The notes under the pieces were generated by a model. The model was not told the origin of the DNA. It worked only from the letters and a program-made list of their open reading frames with translations, and made no database searches. 64,000 bases of DNA from Phyllostachys edulis (Eukaryota; Streptophyta; Magnoliopsida; Poales; Poaceae), in the NCBI GenBank assembly GCA_036346405.1, contig CM070563.1, positions 20,131,022-20,195,021 on the forward strand, written 5' to 3'. The position numbers were made by a program, and so were the translations under genes. Below are positions 37,131 to 48,347 of this stretch, piece by piece (position 1 is the stretch's first letter; every line of letters begins with the position of its first letter).

Positions 37131-39522
37131 TGTAATACCCCAAAAGTATTCAAGAATATTCAAAAGAGTATTTGGGAGAGATTAATTGAATTAGGAGAAG
37201 GACCAAATATAATATAGATTTAGCGACAATTAGACAGAGGGTTTTCTGCGGTTTTTGACAACTTGGGCCTCGGGCCTTGGCCCAGGAGGCCCATGAGGGG
37301 CCGGCCACCAATAAAAGGAGGGGGGGAAACCCTAGTGCTACAGTACTGCCGCCCCTAGTACTGTAGCGCCGCACTGTAGCATCCCCCCTACTGCTATGCC
37401 AAGAGGAGAAAGGATGGAGAGGAAGGAAGAAGGAGGAACGCCGGGAATTGGCCAATTGAGGAGAAAGCAAGGGAAAAGAGAAGGAGAGGATCCTCGTGCC
37501 GGTGCTGGTGGAGGTGTTCGTCGTCGTTCGTCAAGGGTAACGATGATCCCCGATAGTTTAGATGGATAATTAATTGTTTAATCGTTACCGGTTAGTAGAT
37601 CCGTTTCTGTCCAGTAGTTTGGACGTGAGTTTTGATGTCTGTAGAGGCAGTATCTGGGGATGACTTCTCTTAGAAAAAGTTGGGTCGTGTCCTTAGCTTT
37701 CCGTGGCCGCTAAGAACGCCCAAATCCGTTTAACGGTTAGCGAGTTATGATTTTTCTAATGTCGCTGTCCTGATAATCTGTCAACATCCTGACAGTCTGT
37801 AGAAATCTGAATTAATCTTTTAGTTAAAGGTGAAATCAGAGGATCTCGTTATAACGAAAAAGATGGGTAATTTCCATACCTTTCCAGAAAGCCAAAGAAC
37901 GCAATATTTGGACGTTCGTAGCAAAAGTTATGACAATTTTAGTGTACTGTCCAGAGAACCCGACGTGAATATTGATGTTCTGTAGATTGGCTTGGTAGGG
38001 GTAGTAGATGGTAGAATCAGAAGGGCTCCCCAACTAAGTTTATTTATATAATTTAATTATCTTTCCAGAAAGTATTAGAACATCTTATTTGGACTCCTGA
38101 GCAGAAAGTTATGTATTTTAGAAGTTGACTGTCCGCAGTGAACACCAAATCGACCGATAGAAATTGGAAGATTGAAAACGCTTGGGGGTTTAGTGAGTTC
38201 TATTGTGCTCTTATTTATGCTTTTGGTCCAGTAAGTTTGTCTTAGTTGGGTTATCATTATGTTCAGGTGGGAGGGTGATCCCAGGGCAGCGCCTTCTTCG
38301 CGTCCATCGTCCTCGCGTGGTTAAGGTAAGTATTCGGGTAAAGAATAATGATGATTGTTTGCTAAGATTGATTGTGTCTTGATCGTGATTGCCATGCATG
38401 GATGTTATTGTGATGAATTACAATATATCTTGGTATATTCAAGCTATGGTTAAAGTTTCTGTGTTCATGGTTAATGCTTACACGTTACTATGTATATGTT
38501 GAATTCATATGTTTAGAAGATAATGTCATTGAACATATGCATGTAGTAAGCATGATTGAGTTTTGGTCACGTGGTGACCAAGTATGAATTGTTGAGGTCC
38601 CGTCATGTCGATGACGGGCTAGAGGTCCCCACATTCGTGTAATGTGGGCAATGAGTAAAGAGGTCCCCATCATGCGATGATGGGCAAAGGTCCCTATACT
38701 TGCGGAGTATAGGCTCTTGGTCCCTATTGCCGAGTGCATAGGCATGGGTATACATCGACGGTTGTATACCCGCATTACCGATAAAATGCGAAAAGAGATA
38801 AAGATTAAAAGGTGCATTGCATGGTTGCATTACATAAGCATGAAGGCTATGTTTAGCGTAATGTTTAATTGTGAATATTAATCTTTGTGGTGTGTTTCTA
38901 GATTTGGCCTTGTTGATACTTGCTGGAAGTCTGTGGACTCACCCTTGCTTTGTTGTGCTTTTAGGTACCATTGGCAAGAGCGGCATGCATGGGAGGGAGT
39001 AGCTTTTCTTGGATTGCACACACTACCCTTCATCCTAATAAAATCATACCATGTAGTTCATTCTATATGAATGAGTAAACCTGTTAAGTTTCATTAATAG
39101 ATTTGGTTGAGTGTTTTGGTCTATCTCGTAATGTTGAGATTAGCAAGTTGGATTATGCTAAATATTTCTCTATCGGATTAGACTATATTATATGCTTGGA
39201 TGATAGTGAATGTTGAATTATTGATGAACTGTAATAAGTAAACCAAGATGGGAAGGAAGGATACCTTCTCTATGATTTATTCTTGCTTGTGAATCTAGTT
39301 TAATGATGAACTGTAATAGATAGGAATTAAATGGTGAAGGAAGGATACCTTCTCCATATATTGGATGTTTTATTTATGCCTTCCTATGATATTCATTGGT
39401 ACCTCGGTATTGATTAATAATACAAAGGAGGTTCTGCGAATTTTGGTAAGATGGTTGTAGATAGTTCGTTTTATTTGTTTAATTTAGTAGCATTCCAGGC
39501 TCATGTTGGGCTGGGTGTTACA
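37131..39522 (+). repeat. 3' LTR of the LARD-like element (2392 bp)
   Basis: Partner of 30986-33356. It is about 21 bp longer, mostly because homopolymers are longer by one or a few bases (for example aggaggggggg near 37316 and cccccc near 37385). Confidence 0.92.
38563..38790 (+). repeat. Row of eight stem-loops in the 3' LTR
   Basis: Same arrangement as in the 5' LTR. Differences fall mainly in loops or spacers (for example one extra g in the loop of the fifth hairpin); one loop-closing pair is lost in the third. Confidence 0.9.
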
Positions 39523-40933
39523 CAATCGTCCAGCGTCCTCACGAGTCGATCGTCTCCTCCAGCAACGTCTGCAGTTCCTTGTGAAGATCGCGGATCGTCC
39601 TCAAGCGCAACAATCGTAGTAGCGCCTCTACGGTATCCACACGTCCAGGGAAGGAACAACCATGCGCAGGTGTGCTAGCACCAAGTCGCATGGTAGAGCT
39701 CTCAGGAAGATGACGGCTAGGGTTTCGGTGGTGATTCACCCGTTTTCCCCAACAGCCTAATGCATCTCCTTATATAGTGCTCGTGACGGATCCTATCCGA
39801 ACACGTTTGACGAATCGTATTCGTACTGGTTTGTTCCAACCCGTTAAATGTATGACCCTGTAGGTTCATGCGTGATCGGTTGTGACTTGGAAACCCTTTC
39901 CGATCACTAGTCGTAGCGGCTCCTAGCAGAACATAGCGATTCCCGAATACACACAAATTATATCGGATGAACCTTAATGCAATATGATCCACGACTGATC
40001 ACTTACGACGGTCCTCATCACTTACAACGGGTCCTATCTCTATATGACGATTAGTATTTGGTCACGACTAGTTCGTAAGTCCTTACGACTGTGTTTCGAC
40101 CACTCGTGATTTCGTTCGACCGATCTACGACCACTCGTATCTCTATACGACGATCATGGAATCGTCGAACTAAGCGAGCTACTCGTGTATACTCCCTTTG
40201 CCTCACGATGTCTGGTTGAACTCTAGGTGAGATGTTGTGTCATCCATGGACTGTTCAATACTTTCTCGATCGAGTGTCAGATAACTTTACGTAGTCGAAC
40301 ACTTCGACTACTAGTGGCATGGCCATGCACTTTCTTTATCCGATCACAACGAGGGGCCCAGAGACATCTCTCCTGTTATGTTAGGAGGGGCAAATCTTAT
40401 ATCCGACCAATCACATTCTTCTGCATGTTTCATAGCATGCCCGAAAGCTACCTTTATAACTACCCAGTTACAGTGTAGTGTTTGGCAACCCCTAAGAGTG
40501 CTATTACATATGTAGGAAACTATGCTGATATCAGGTCTAAGGATTATACATCAACATTGCTTGAGACCAACTAACGACACATAGAATCATAACAATCTCA
40601 ATAGTGTCTCAAGGTGGGTCTAATCCAACATCATGTTCTCTAACATGTGTTCATATTATTGGTTTGATATCTCCATATCGATGACCCGTGAAACATAGTC
40701 ATCAACCAATACATATGCTAGTTTATTCATATGTGTCCTCATATGTTTTCGACTAGGGATCGTATAAGAATAATTATCGTAAAAATATAAAGTTTCACAA
40801 TCAAGTCACATACTTGATAATCAATATTAACAATATTATTCTTGGAACAAGATAACATTTTATCCAATATTATGAACATGGGGAAATATAATCATCTCTA
40901 TGATTGCCTCTAGGGCATATTTCCAATACACAT

Positions 40934-43706
40934 GTCAATGAGACATCTAAAGGCAAATACTCAAATGCACATATTCATAGTGTTAAATCCTCAATAATTC
41001 CTTGGTTAGAACCCTATAGAAGTGGCCAGATAGGCCTTGCCAACCGGGTCGGCTCAAAGCACGACATCATTGACCCGATCTAAACGCTCAGACAACTGAA
41101 TCGTTCATGGGTCAACCCAAGACGCAAGACGAATGCCTTGGCTGTGCCTAGGTTAGCACTCCGGCACGACAGGCTGGCTGACATGGCACAAATAGTACCC
41201 AGCCGTGCTAGGCATGACACGGCGGCCCGACCCGGCAACAGAGGAGAGAAGGTGCCGACTGCCGAGGTGGCGCGAAGGAGGACTGGAGGAGGTGGTGTAG
41301 TGACAGCCAACCACTGTGGAGAGGAGGCTGGGAGCGGCGGCCAGCGCGACACTAGGCGCAGGGAGGCCAGGCAATGCGGAGGTGACCAACGCGGTGGCAG
41401 CGGCGACCGAGGAAGGGGGCTGGCAGCAGAGGAGGCCGACCGGGCGCGTGGTGGCCGGTGGCATGGAGGCAGTCTTGATGGCGTCCGAGCCAAGACTATC
41501 GATCGCTCTCGCCTACTCCGTTCGACTGATTCTATTGGGCTAGCTACTGTAGCAGCCCACCCGGCCCAGCATGCAACGCTAACGGACCGTGCCTGGACTG
41601 GCTCTCGGCACGTGGGCCGGCACGGCACGGGTCGCCCATATGGCCACCACTAGAACCCTAGCAGCTATCTCTCTCCCTGTGTTCTATCTCATCCGATTCC
41701 AATTTCTTCCTTCTTCCCCAATTTGATCGTTCTGTGATTTACCACACGAATTGCTTCGGTATCCCATTTACTTCAGGCCTAATCTTCTCGGGACTTGACA
41801 GGAGCGCGCGCTCCAAAACACGGCCTCTCCATGGAGAGCCCCGCCCGACGGCACTCCGGCGAGGCGCCCCGATTAGGGCGACCGGCGATCGATCTGCGGC
41901 GAACCGCGTCCTCACTGAGGTATAGATCGATTGACTTGTCTGCGGCGTATGTCGCTTCATTGTTTCAGTCAAAACAAATTTAGGAGGCAATCCACTACAG
42001 TTAACATTCTTGAAACGGATTGTGTGTTGAATTCAAGAATGGACTAAGTGGCGCCTCGAACTCGATGTTCTATTAAGAATCAGAACGGAGTGCACTCCAT
42101 TTCTCTGCAACGACCGATGAGGCTATCTATTTTGTAAGAGAAATGGTTGGTAGGTAGTGTCTGTCCCTTTTGCTCCAACAGATTGGCAAGATCATTCATC
42201 TTTGCCTGGGAGATTAGGACACACGTTCTCGTTGGTTGTCATTGACTTGCTATAGATGTTTTAGCCTGCATGTCTGCGTTTATGCTATTAAAAATGATTT
42301 TCATGTCCTGTATCTTATGTTTGAAACTATTTATTTGGTATTTGTACCTTATGTATAAAGTAATTATGGTTGAAGAACTATTTTGGGACAAGAACTTCAC
42401 GCAGAACAAAGATTGTGTTTACCAAGGTTCTTATACCAATTGATGTGCTTGTTTATAGCTTTGGACAGGCAATCCACTGTGTTCTAGAGAAGAATGGACT
42501 AAGTGGCGCATCCAACTCAATGTTCTAGTAAGAATCAGAACGGAGTGTACTCCTTTTCTTAGCAACGATCGATGAAGCTCTCTATTTTGTAGGTAGGTAG
42601 TCTCTGTTCCTTTTGCTCCAAGAGATTGGCAAGGACATGCATCTTTGCCAAGGCAATTACAACACTCGTTTTCGTTGCTTGTCATTGACTATTTCTTCCA
42701 TATTTGTACCACATGTACAAAGTAATTAGGACTGGAGAACTTTTATCGGACAAGAGCTTCTTGCAGAACAAAGATTGGGTAAGGTTATACCAACTGATGA
42801 TGTGCTTGCCTGAAGCTTTGACCAAGGATCTGCATAGCTGCATAGGTACCGTGTGATTTTCGACTGTAAGTGAACAAAGTTACTTGTCCTAACGTTGTTC
42901 CTTTCAGAGGTTATGAATATACCTTGTTTTACAAAAAAAAAAGTTACAAATAACAGACATCGTACTAGAAGTTTATCCCAGAATTTTGGCGCTCCGAATT
43001 TCTTATCATACCCCTGCCAACACTGGCTAATGGTGGCGCGGCAGGAACATTGGTGCCATCGCGCGAGTATTTTTGGAGCAGTGTGTTGTTAATCAATAGT
43101 AACCATACTGCTTCTGGCAATAGGAGCTGTGTTCAACTCGCCCTGTACGGACACTGATTTATGTTGTTATGAAAAAGACCGAGGTGTACTTAGCAGTCTG
43201 ATACGGTAATGCAGCATATCCATGGGGTGTTTTTGAACACACTGTGTGCAACAATCACTACTCCACTGCTACCCATATTGCGTAGAAATTTAGTTTGTGA
43301 GGAATGCATAGAGGAGCACTACTCTACAAAAGATTTACATTGTGGTAGTACAACAGTATAAGAGTATTATTGTAATACGGCAAATGCATGTTGAGAAAAA
43401 AGAAGAAAGATTGCAATCTTCTGACATGTGACAATAATCTTACCTGTTAGCTGGTATTATGAAATTTCATAGTAAAAATGTGCCAGTATCAGTAGTAATG
43501 CTATAAAAGAAAATAAAAAATGGCACAAGCCGAATGCTGATCCTGTCGAATTTGTGACCTCATTAGCACATAAGTGGTATATGTCCTTATTATGTGAGAT
43601 TGCACTATCTCTCTACTTTAACCTCTTCTCAAGAAAATTGCGTTAACTTTCAGTTTTTTTTTCTTTCTATACACATGATACATTTGATCAGAAATAGACT
43701 ACAACT
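40934..43706. other. Intergenic region with a possible TIR element and a duplication
   Basis: 41020-41650 is GC-rich. It is bounded by loosely inverted ends (gtggccagataggcc on the left, gggcgacccgtgccg read inverted on the right), suggesting a degraded TIR element; frames inside lack motifs. 41660-41960 looks like a 5' UTR (CT-rich, then GC-rich, then a gaggtatag donor-like site), but I could not connect it to a coding exon. 42005-42835 holds an imperfect direct duplication. The last part, up to the GT14 stop codon at 43707, contains that gene's 3' UTR. Confidence 0.4.
42005..42835. repeat. Imperfect direct duplication, about 360-455 bp units
   Basis: The marker aagaatggactaagtggcgc occurs at 42035 and 42490, and gcagaacaaagattg at 42401 and 42763. 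Between these marks the two copies align throughout with substitutions and indels; the second is shorter by about 90 bp. No ORF spans it. It could be a tandem copy of a non-coding transcript or of a UTR exon. Confidence 0.75.
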
Positions 43707-46238
43707 TCACCTACACTGCTGCTTCCTGAAATTTCTTGCAGACAGCATCTTGTTCAGCATGGCCTTGAGCCTTCTTGACCCAGCACCAGCCTTGATCACT
43801 CCCTTCCTGCCAGGCTCCTGGGGGTTGGAGCACAGCCTCACCTCCCCCTCGGAGCACCACCCGCCGTAGCTGAACAGCAGTTCCGCGGCCGCGGCATCAC
43901 CGTGGTGGCTCCGGCGCAGGATCTCCCGGTCGATCCTGTCCAGCACCGGGTCGTCCTCCCTGAACTTCCTCGCAAACGCGGCGCTGCTGAGCACCATCCG
44001 CCGGTAGTCCCGGGGCTCGAGGTAGAGCGGGTGCTGCTTCGGCGGGTTGTCCCACCGGATGAAGTGCAGGTCGTGGTTCACCGTCGTGTTCCTGAACCCC
44101 CGCGAGTTGCAGGCCAGCGTCTGGAAGTAGAACTCCGGCGAGGAGATGAAATTGGTGTAGTAGAGCAGCAGCGTCCGCGGCAGGTTGTCCCAGCCCATGA
44201 TGCAGTACTCGGCGAAGGACCTCGATAGCATTGTCCATGCCGACCCTGCGTCCATCAGCAATCCATCATTCCATCAGTTCTCCCATTAGATTTGCAAAGG
44301 ACTCATCACATGCTCGTGGAATCATATACTCATATGAACTCTCAAAACTTTGTTTTTTAAGCACACTGAAAACTCTGGTTTATGTAAAATTGCAAATAAT
44401 TTTGCGGGAATCAGTAAAATTTCTCTCTAAGTCCTACGAAAACGGGACGTCACGGACAATGGCAAACGGGGCCTTAAAATTGTCCGGTGATGCCGGCACG
44501 ATGGGTGTCGGTATTCCTGCCGTTTCTTGGAAACAAGTGATTATCAAACTCTGCCAATTTATCAAAAATAAAAGGTAGCTTTTGCTTTGCCAATGCAACA
44601 GCACAGCACATTGGTTGGTCTGCCTGGATTTGCTAATTACATATCATAAACTAACATCAAAATGTTGATGTCCACTGGTTCAGATCTGATCAGAACAATT
44701 TACTAATTATGCAGGTGACTCCATTGACTAGATTCCCATTTCAGATAATATTCTTTTATGCCAGATTCGTCGTTAGTACTGAATACTGATCACTACCCGG
44801 CGTCTCCGTACTAGTGTTGTCACACATGACGTCTCCTATTACTTGAACGACAAATAAAGTATCAAAATCAACAACCAGCCGGTGCAAACTGCACTGGCAA
44901 TGGCATTGGTGTGACACCACAAATCGGCGCAAAGTACGGCCCGTACTGTCCGATCAACCAGATTTGACGAAAATGCAGTGCTAATTGGTCGCTAACACGC
45001 GTACTTTTACCTGTGCCGTACATCACGGCGGTTCATTCTTGCAAGCTTGAGAGATTTTACAGCGAAGTTGAGCTGGCTAACTGAAGAAGAAACGATGTGA
45101 AAATGTTGGTACGGTACCTGTGAAGAGCTTGAAGGCCGTGGGCAGGTTCCTCCGGTTGGTGGTGAGGTTCGCCGGCCGGATGAGCTCCGACCGGTCGGCC
45201 TCGTACAGCGCCGTGTCAAGGATCACCGGCCGCGCCCGCTTCTTTCTGCAGAGCTAGCGTTTTTCAATCCGACTTTCAGCTCAAACAACACGAACATAAC
45301 CGACGTCGTCTTGGCATGCGAGCCATCCAATCGGAAATCGACACCGGAGATATTGGATGGCGTGTGGTACAATTGAGCTCAGTGCTGTTTGAACTAATGG
45401 CAGAGGATGTTGATCGATCGTCGGTAATTAATGGTAATTACCTAACCTTAATTACTTGGACAAATAGTAGTAACGGGTTTGGGGGTTCTTACATCTTCCA
45501 GCCCAGGTGGCTGGTGTGCTGTATGAAGTTGAGATCCCTGGGCAGCCGGGAGAACGCCTCCATCAAATCTGCAAACAAATTAATCACACGGGAAACAACA
45601 CCAACAAGAAGCATGATTAACAAATTAAACAGCCGATAATCACAGTACAAATTCGTAATTAAAGAGATGAATTGAAGACACGTGTGCATCGCATTACCGT
45701 CCTGGGTGACGAGGGGGTAGTCGGAGGCACTGAGGTTGACGAACCAGTCCCACCGGCGGCCGAGCCGGAGCAGGACAGCCACCGCGTGCAGCGTGGTGGA
45801 CAGCATCGTCGGCCCGCGGTAGGTGACGGCGTTGGGCCTGCCGACGATCCACACGTTCCCCACCCGCGCGTAAATCGGCTGCCCGGACACTAGCTCCGCC
45901 AGCCACCGGTGCTCCTCCGCCGGCGCCTCCCGGTCCAGGTGCAGCAGGTAGCTGTTGGCCGGGTGGTACAGTGCCGCCAGCAGCCGCGCCGCCCGGGCCG
46001 CGTCCCCCGTCGACGCCGAGATGAGGTACGCGAACGACACCGGGTACCGCGCCTCCCCACCCACGCCGCCGGGCCCCTCCCCCGTCGCCGCCAAGAACGG
46101 CCAGCTCCTGGACCCACCGCCCGTGAGGAGGAGCGACGGGAGGGCGAGGATGGAGACGACGAGGAGCGCCGTGAATACGGCGGAGACAACCACCTCCCTG
46201 CCGCCGCTCATCACCATCCCCCTCACCCTCATCACCAT
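43707..46238 (-). CDS. GT14-family glycosyltransferase (GlcAT14-type, core-2/I-branching domain)
   Basis: Four exons on the minus strand: 46238-45698, 45568-45493, 45245-45118, 44245-43707. All joints are GT-AG, giving 427 aa. A single membrane anchor at residues 16-38 (VVVSAVFTALLVVSILALP) makes it a type II Golgi protein. The Branch domain is complete: FAYLISASTGD, YLLHLDREAPAEE, YRGPTMLSTTLHA, DWFVNLSASDYPLVTQDD, DLNFIQHTSHLGWK, PTAFKLFTGSAW, WDNLPRTLLLYYTNFISSPE, NTTVNHDLHFIRWDNPPKQHP and the C-terminal GGWCS. Arabidopsis relatives with this pattern add glucuronic acid to the galactan side chains of arabinogalactan proteins; the substrate here is inferred from family. Met 1, 3, 8 or 10 could each be the start; MSGGREV (Met 10) lies closest to the anchor. 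The 5' region was duplicated downstream (60957 onward). Confidence 0.92.
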
Positions 46239-46701
46239 GCAGGCATCTATCCACCTATCAATCTGTCGATCGATCTGTCTGTCTGTGTCTCTTGTTTCTT
46301 TTTGGGTTTCTACCGCTCTTTCTTGCGTGAAATGGCGGGCGCTGTTCGCGAGATCTATTGGTGAATAGTGGCAGGATGGTACTGGTGTCTGGAGCTGGAG
46401 GAGAGAGAGAGAGAGAGGAGCTTAGCCAGCTAGCTGGCCTGGGAGTGGCTTGTGATTGGTTAGGGACAGGGTAAGTAAGAGTAAAGAGTGGGGGAGTTGG
46501 AGGAAGGTCGTTGTCGGGAACCGGAGAATCGGTGGTCATGGCAGACGATAAAAAGTGCATCCGGTTCATAAAAAAATGAGTTAAATCTTTCTATAATTTA
46601 CGCGATACAAACACGTCCATATCTTTGTTAATATATACGACGCATAACCTTCCTTGGAACGTCGGTTTTTCTGTATCTATACAGAGAAACTAATCAAATT
46701 T
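46239..46701 (-). promoter_or_regulatory. GT14 5' UTR and promoter, truncated by a CACTA insertion
   Basis: It contains GATC/TGTC microrepeats (gatcgatctgtctgtctgtg), a GA-tract and gctagctggc upstream of the start codon. The CACTA element begins at 46702, so any regulatory sites further upstream are now about 14 kb away. The same promoter block recurs in pieces at 60957-64000, which allows its original content to be compared. Confidence 0.6.
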
Positions 46702-46734
46702 CACTACTATAAAAATGCTAATGTTGAACATCTG

Positions 46735-47095
46735 ATCACAGACGGTTGATCGAAACCATCTCAGATAAAACACAATCACGAGCGGTTTTGTTTAGAGGCG
46801 CCAATGTAACTAAATCTTGTTAAAACCGCTCGTGAAGAGGTAATATCACAGACGGTTCATATTGAAAGCCGTCTGTGAAGTATCACAGGCGGTTCTAAAC
46901 ACGAACCGTCTGTGATAATTGTAGAGTTTAGAGATCGTCTGTGTAACTGGATGCGGTAAAAACCGTCTGTGAAGAGATAATATCACAGACGGTTCATATT
47001 GAAAGCCGTCTGTGAAGTATTATAGACGGTTCTAAACACAAATCGTCTGTGATAATTGTAGACTTTACATACGGTTTTTAATTATAACCGTTTGA
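46735..47095. repeat. Left subterminal repeats of the outer CACTA element
   Basis: Multiple copies of tcacagacggtt and inverted aaccgtctgtga, often paired to form palindromes (for example ttcatattgaaagccgtctg following cacagacgg). These are probably transposase-binding sites. Confidence 0.82.
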
Positions 47096-48115
47096 GATAA
47101 TGTCGCTTCAGCTCCGATGTCGCCGATGCGTCTCTTCGTTGCATCAATGTCGCTTCGGCTCCCCGATGTGTCTCTTCGTCTCACGAGCCGAATTTATTTC
47201 TTGTTTTATAAAACGGATCATCCGCCATCGAAAATGATTATCCCCACATATATATAACTCTATACTTCTAAAACAGAAATGACTCCCTCTCTTTCCTTGT
47301 CGCCGGCATTATTGGCCTACCTAACCATATTGTACGAGTGCCTCTCCCGTCGTACGTTGGCGGATGCTGCGGAAAGACACTGTTTCAACAGTGTCTTCAC
47401 TTCTATCCGAGGATTTGCCAGAGCAGGTGACAGCCACCTTCCGCCGTCTTGACATCCTCCTCCGCCGCGTCTTCCAGGTGATCTCCCACTTCTGGCGAGT
47501 TTACCGTATCATCGACGTGGTCTTCCACAACGATGTTGCACGTCTCCAGGAGGTTTGTCGTCACTTGGACTATTTAATCGAGGCAGCGGGCGACTGAGTT
47601 GACCATGCCGAGACCCCTCAAGCAAGGGAAGAGAGTCCATGGGCTCAATTCTTCTTGATTCAACGGTCAGGGTTTTCGAGACACTTTCGAGCAGGCGTCG
47701 TGGTGGACACATTCGGGCTTGTTAAGCTAATCACGAACCGTCCGACGCCGACGCCGCCGCCTACGAAATTTTGAAGACGGAGATAACAGCCTACCTCCAC
47801 CACTAAAAAAACTTTGTTTATTTAGGTTTCTACTTTTTTAAAATTTTTGTAACAAGCGATTGGCCACGCTGATTTGGCCATATGTAAATTCCAAAATGGA
47901 AAAAATATAGTTTGGAGGTGAAGTTACTATATAATTATACATTGAATGAACTATTTATCACAGTCGACGGTTTAGTGGTTAACAAATTTATTATATCCGA
48001 TCTGTGTGATATATGTATCGATCATAGTTAAAGCAAATTTTCAGCAGTATTTCAATGACAAAATTGACATATAAACATGTAATTTCTTCATGTCATGTAA
48101 ATGCATACACAAGAA

Positions 48116-48118
<3 letters not shown>
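47096..48118. other. CACTA interior, unassigned
   Basis: A 77-codon plus-strand frame (47364-47597) has a mildly hydrophobic coiled look (RRLDILLRRVFQVISHFWRVY), but I recognise no family. The rest is AT-rich. It may be a remnant of a captured sequence. Confidence 0.3.
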
Positions 48119-48208
<90 letters not shown>

Positions 48209-48299
48209 ACACACACACACATATATATAGGTACACACACACACATATATACACTATATATATATATATGTATGTATGTATGTATGTATATGTATATAC

Positions 48300-48342
<43 letters not shown>
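48119..48342. repeat. Compound microsatellite (AT)43, (AC)n, (TGTA)n, (TG)18
   Basis: An unbroken (AT) run spans 48119-48204. Short AC and AT blocks follow, then tgtatgtatgta near 48270 and (TG)18 at 48307-48342. ORFs reported through it are artefacts of the repeat. Confidence 0.95.

Positions 48343-48347
<5 letters not shown>

Larger units (their letters stand above)
30986..39522 (+). mobile_element. Non-autonomous LTR retrotransposon (LARD-like) with 2.4-kb LTRs
   Basis: Two long LTRs start TGTAATACCCC and end GGTGTTACA. The interior is about 3.77 kb. Directly after the 5' LTR comes ttggtatcagagcg, a Met-tRNA primer-binding site, and aggggtagaa before the 3' LTR is the polypurine tract. 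Flanks caata (30981-30985) and caatc (39523-39527) are a 5-bp duplication with one change. The interior has no ORF above about 70 codons and no gag or pol motif, so the element would have needed proteins from a relative. The LTR ends and size suggest a Ty3/gypsy (Tekay-like) origin, which is an inference. Confidence 0.88.
30808..40928 (-). mobile_element. Angela-type (Ty1/copia) solo LTR, split by a nested LTR element
   Basis: The LTR lies on the minus strand in two parts, 39528-40928 (5' part) and 30808-30985 (3' part), about 1.58 kb once the nested element is removed. Its 5' end, read on the minus strand, is ATTGGAAATATGCCCTAGAG, the familiar start of Angela/BARE-like copia LTRs in grasses; its 3' end reads GTGGCCCAACA. 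Perfect 5-bp duplications cacat flank it (30803-30807 and 40929-40933). With no internal region or second LTR between these duplications, it is a solo LTR left by LTR-LTR recombination. The terminal base pair has decayed (TG to TA). Confidence 0.85.

Noticed and set aside
41080..41653. Overlapping 182- and 171-codon frames
   Set aside because: GC-rich, possibly inside a degraded TIR element, no motif on either strand.
47364..47597. 77-codon ORF in the outer CACTA as a transposase exon
   Set aside because: No match to the CACTA transposase domain that I can recognise, and it is too short.
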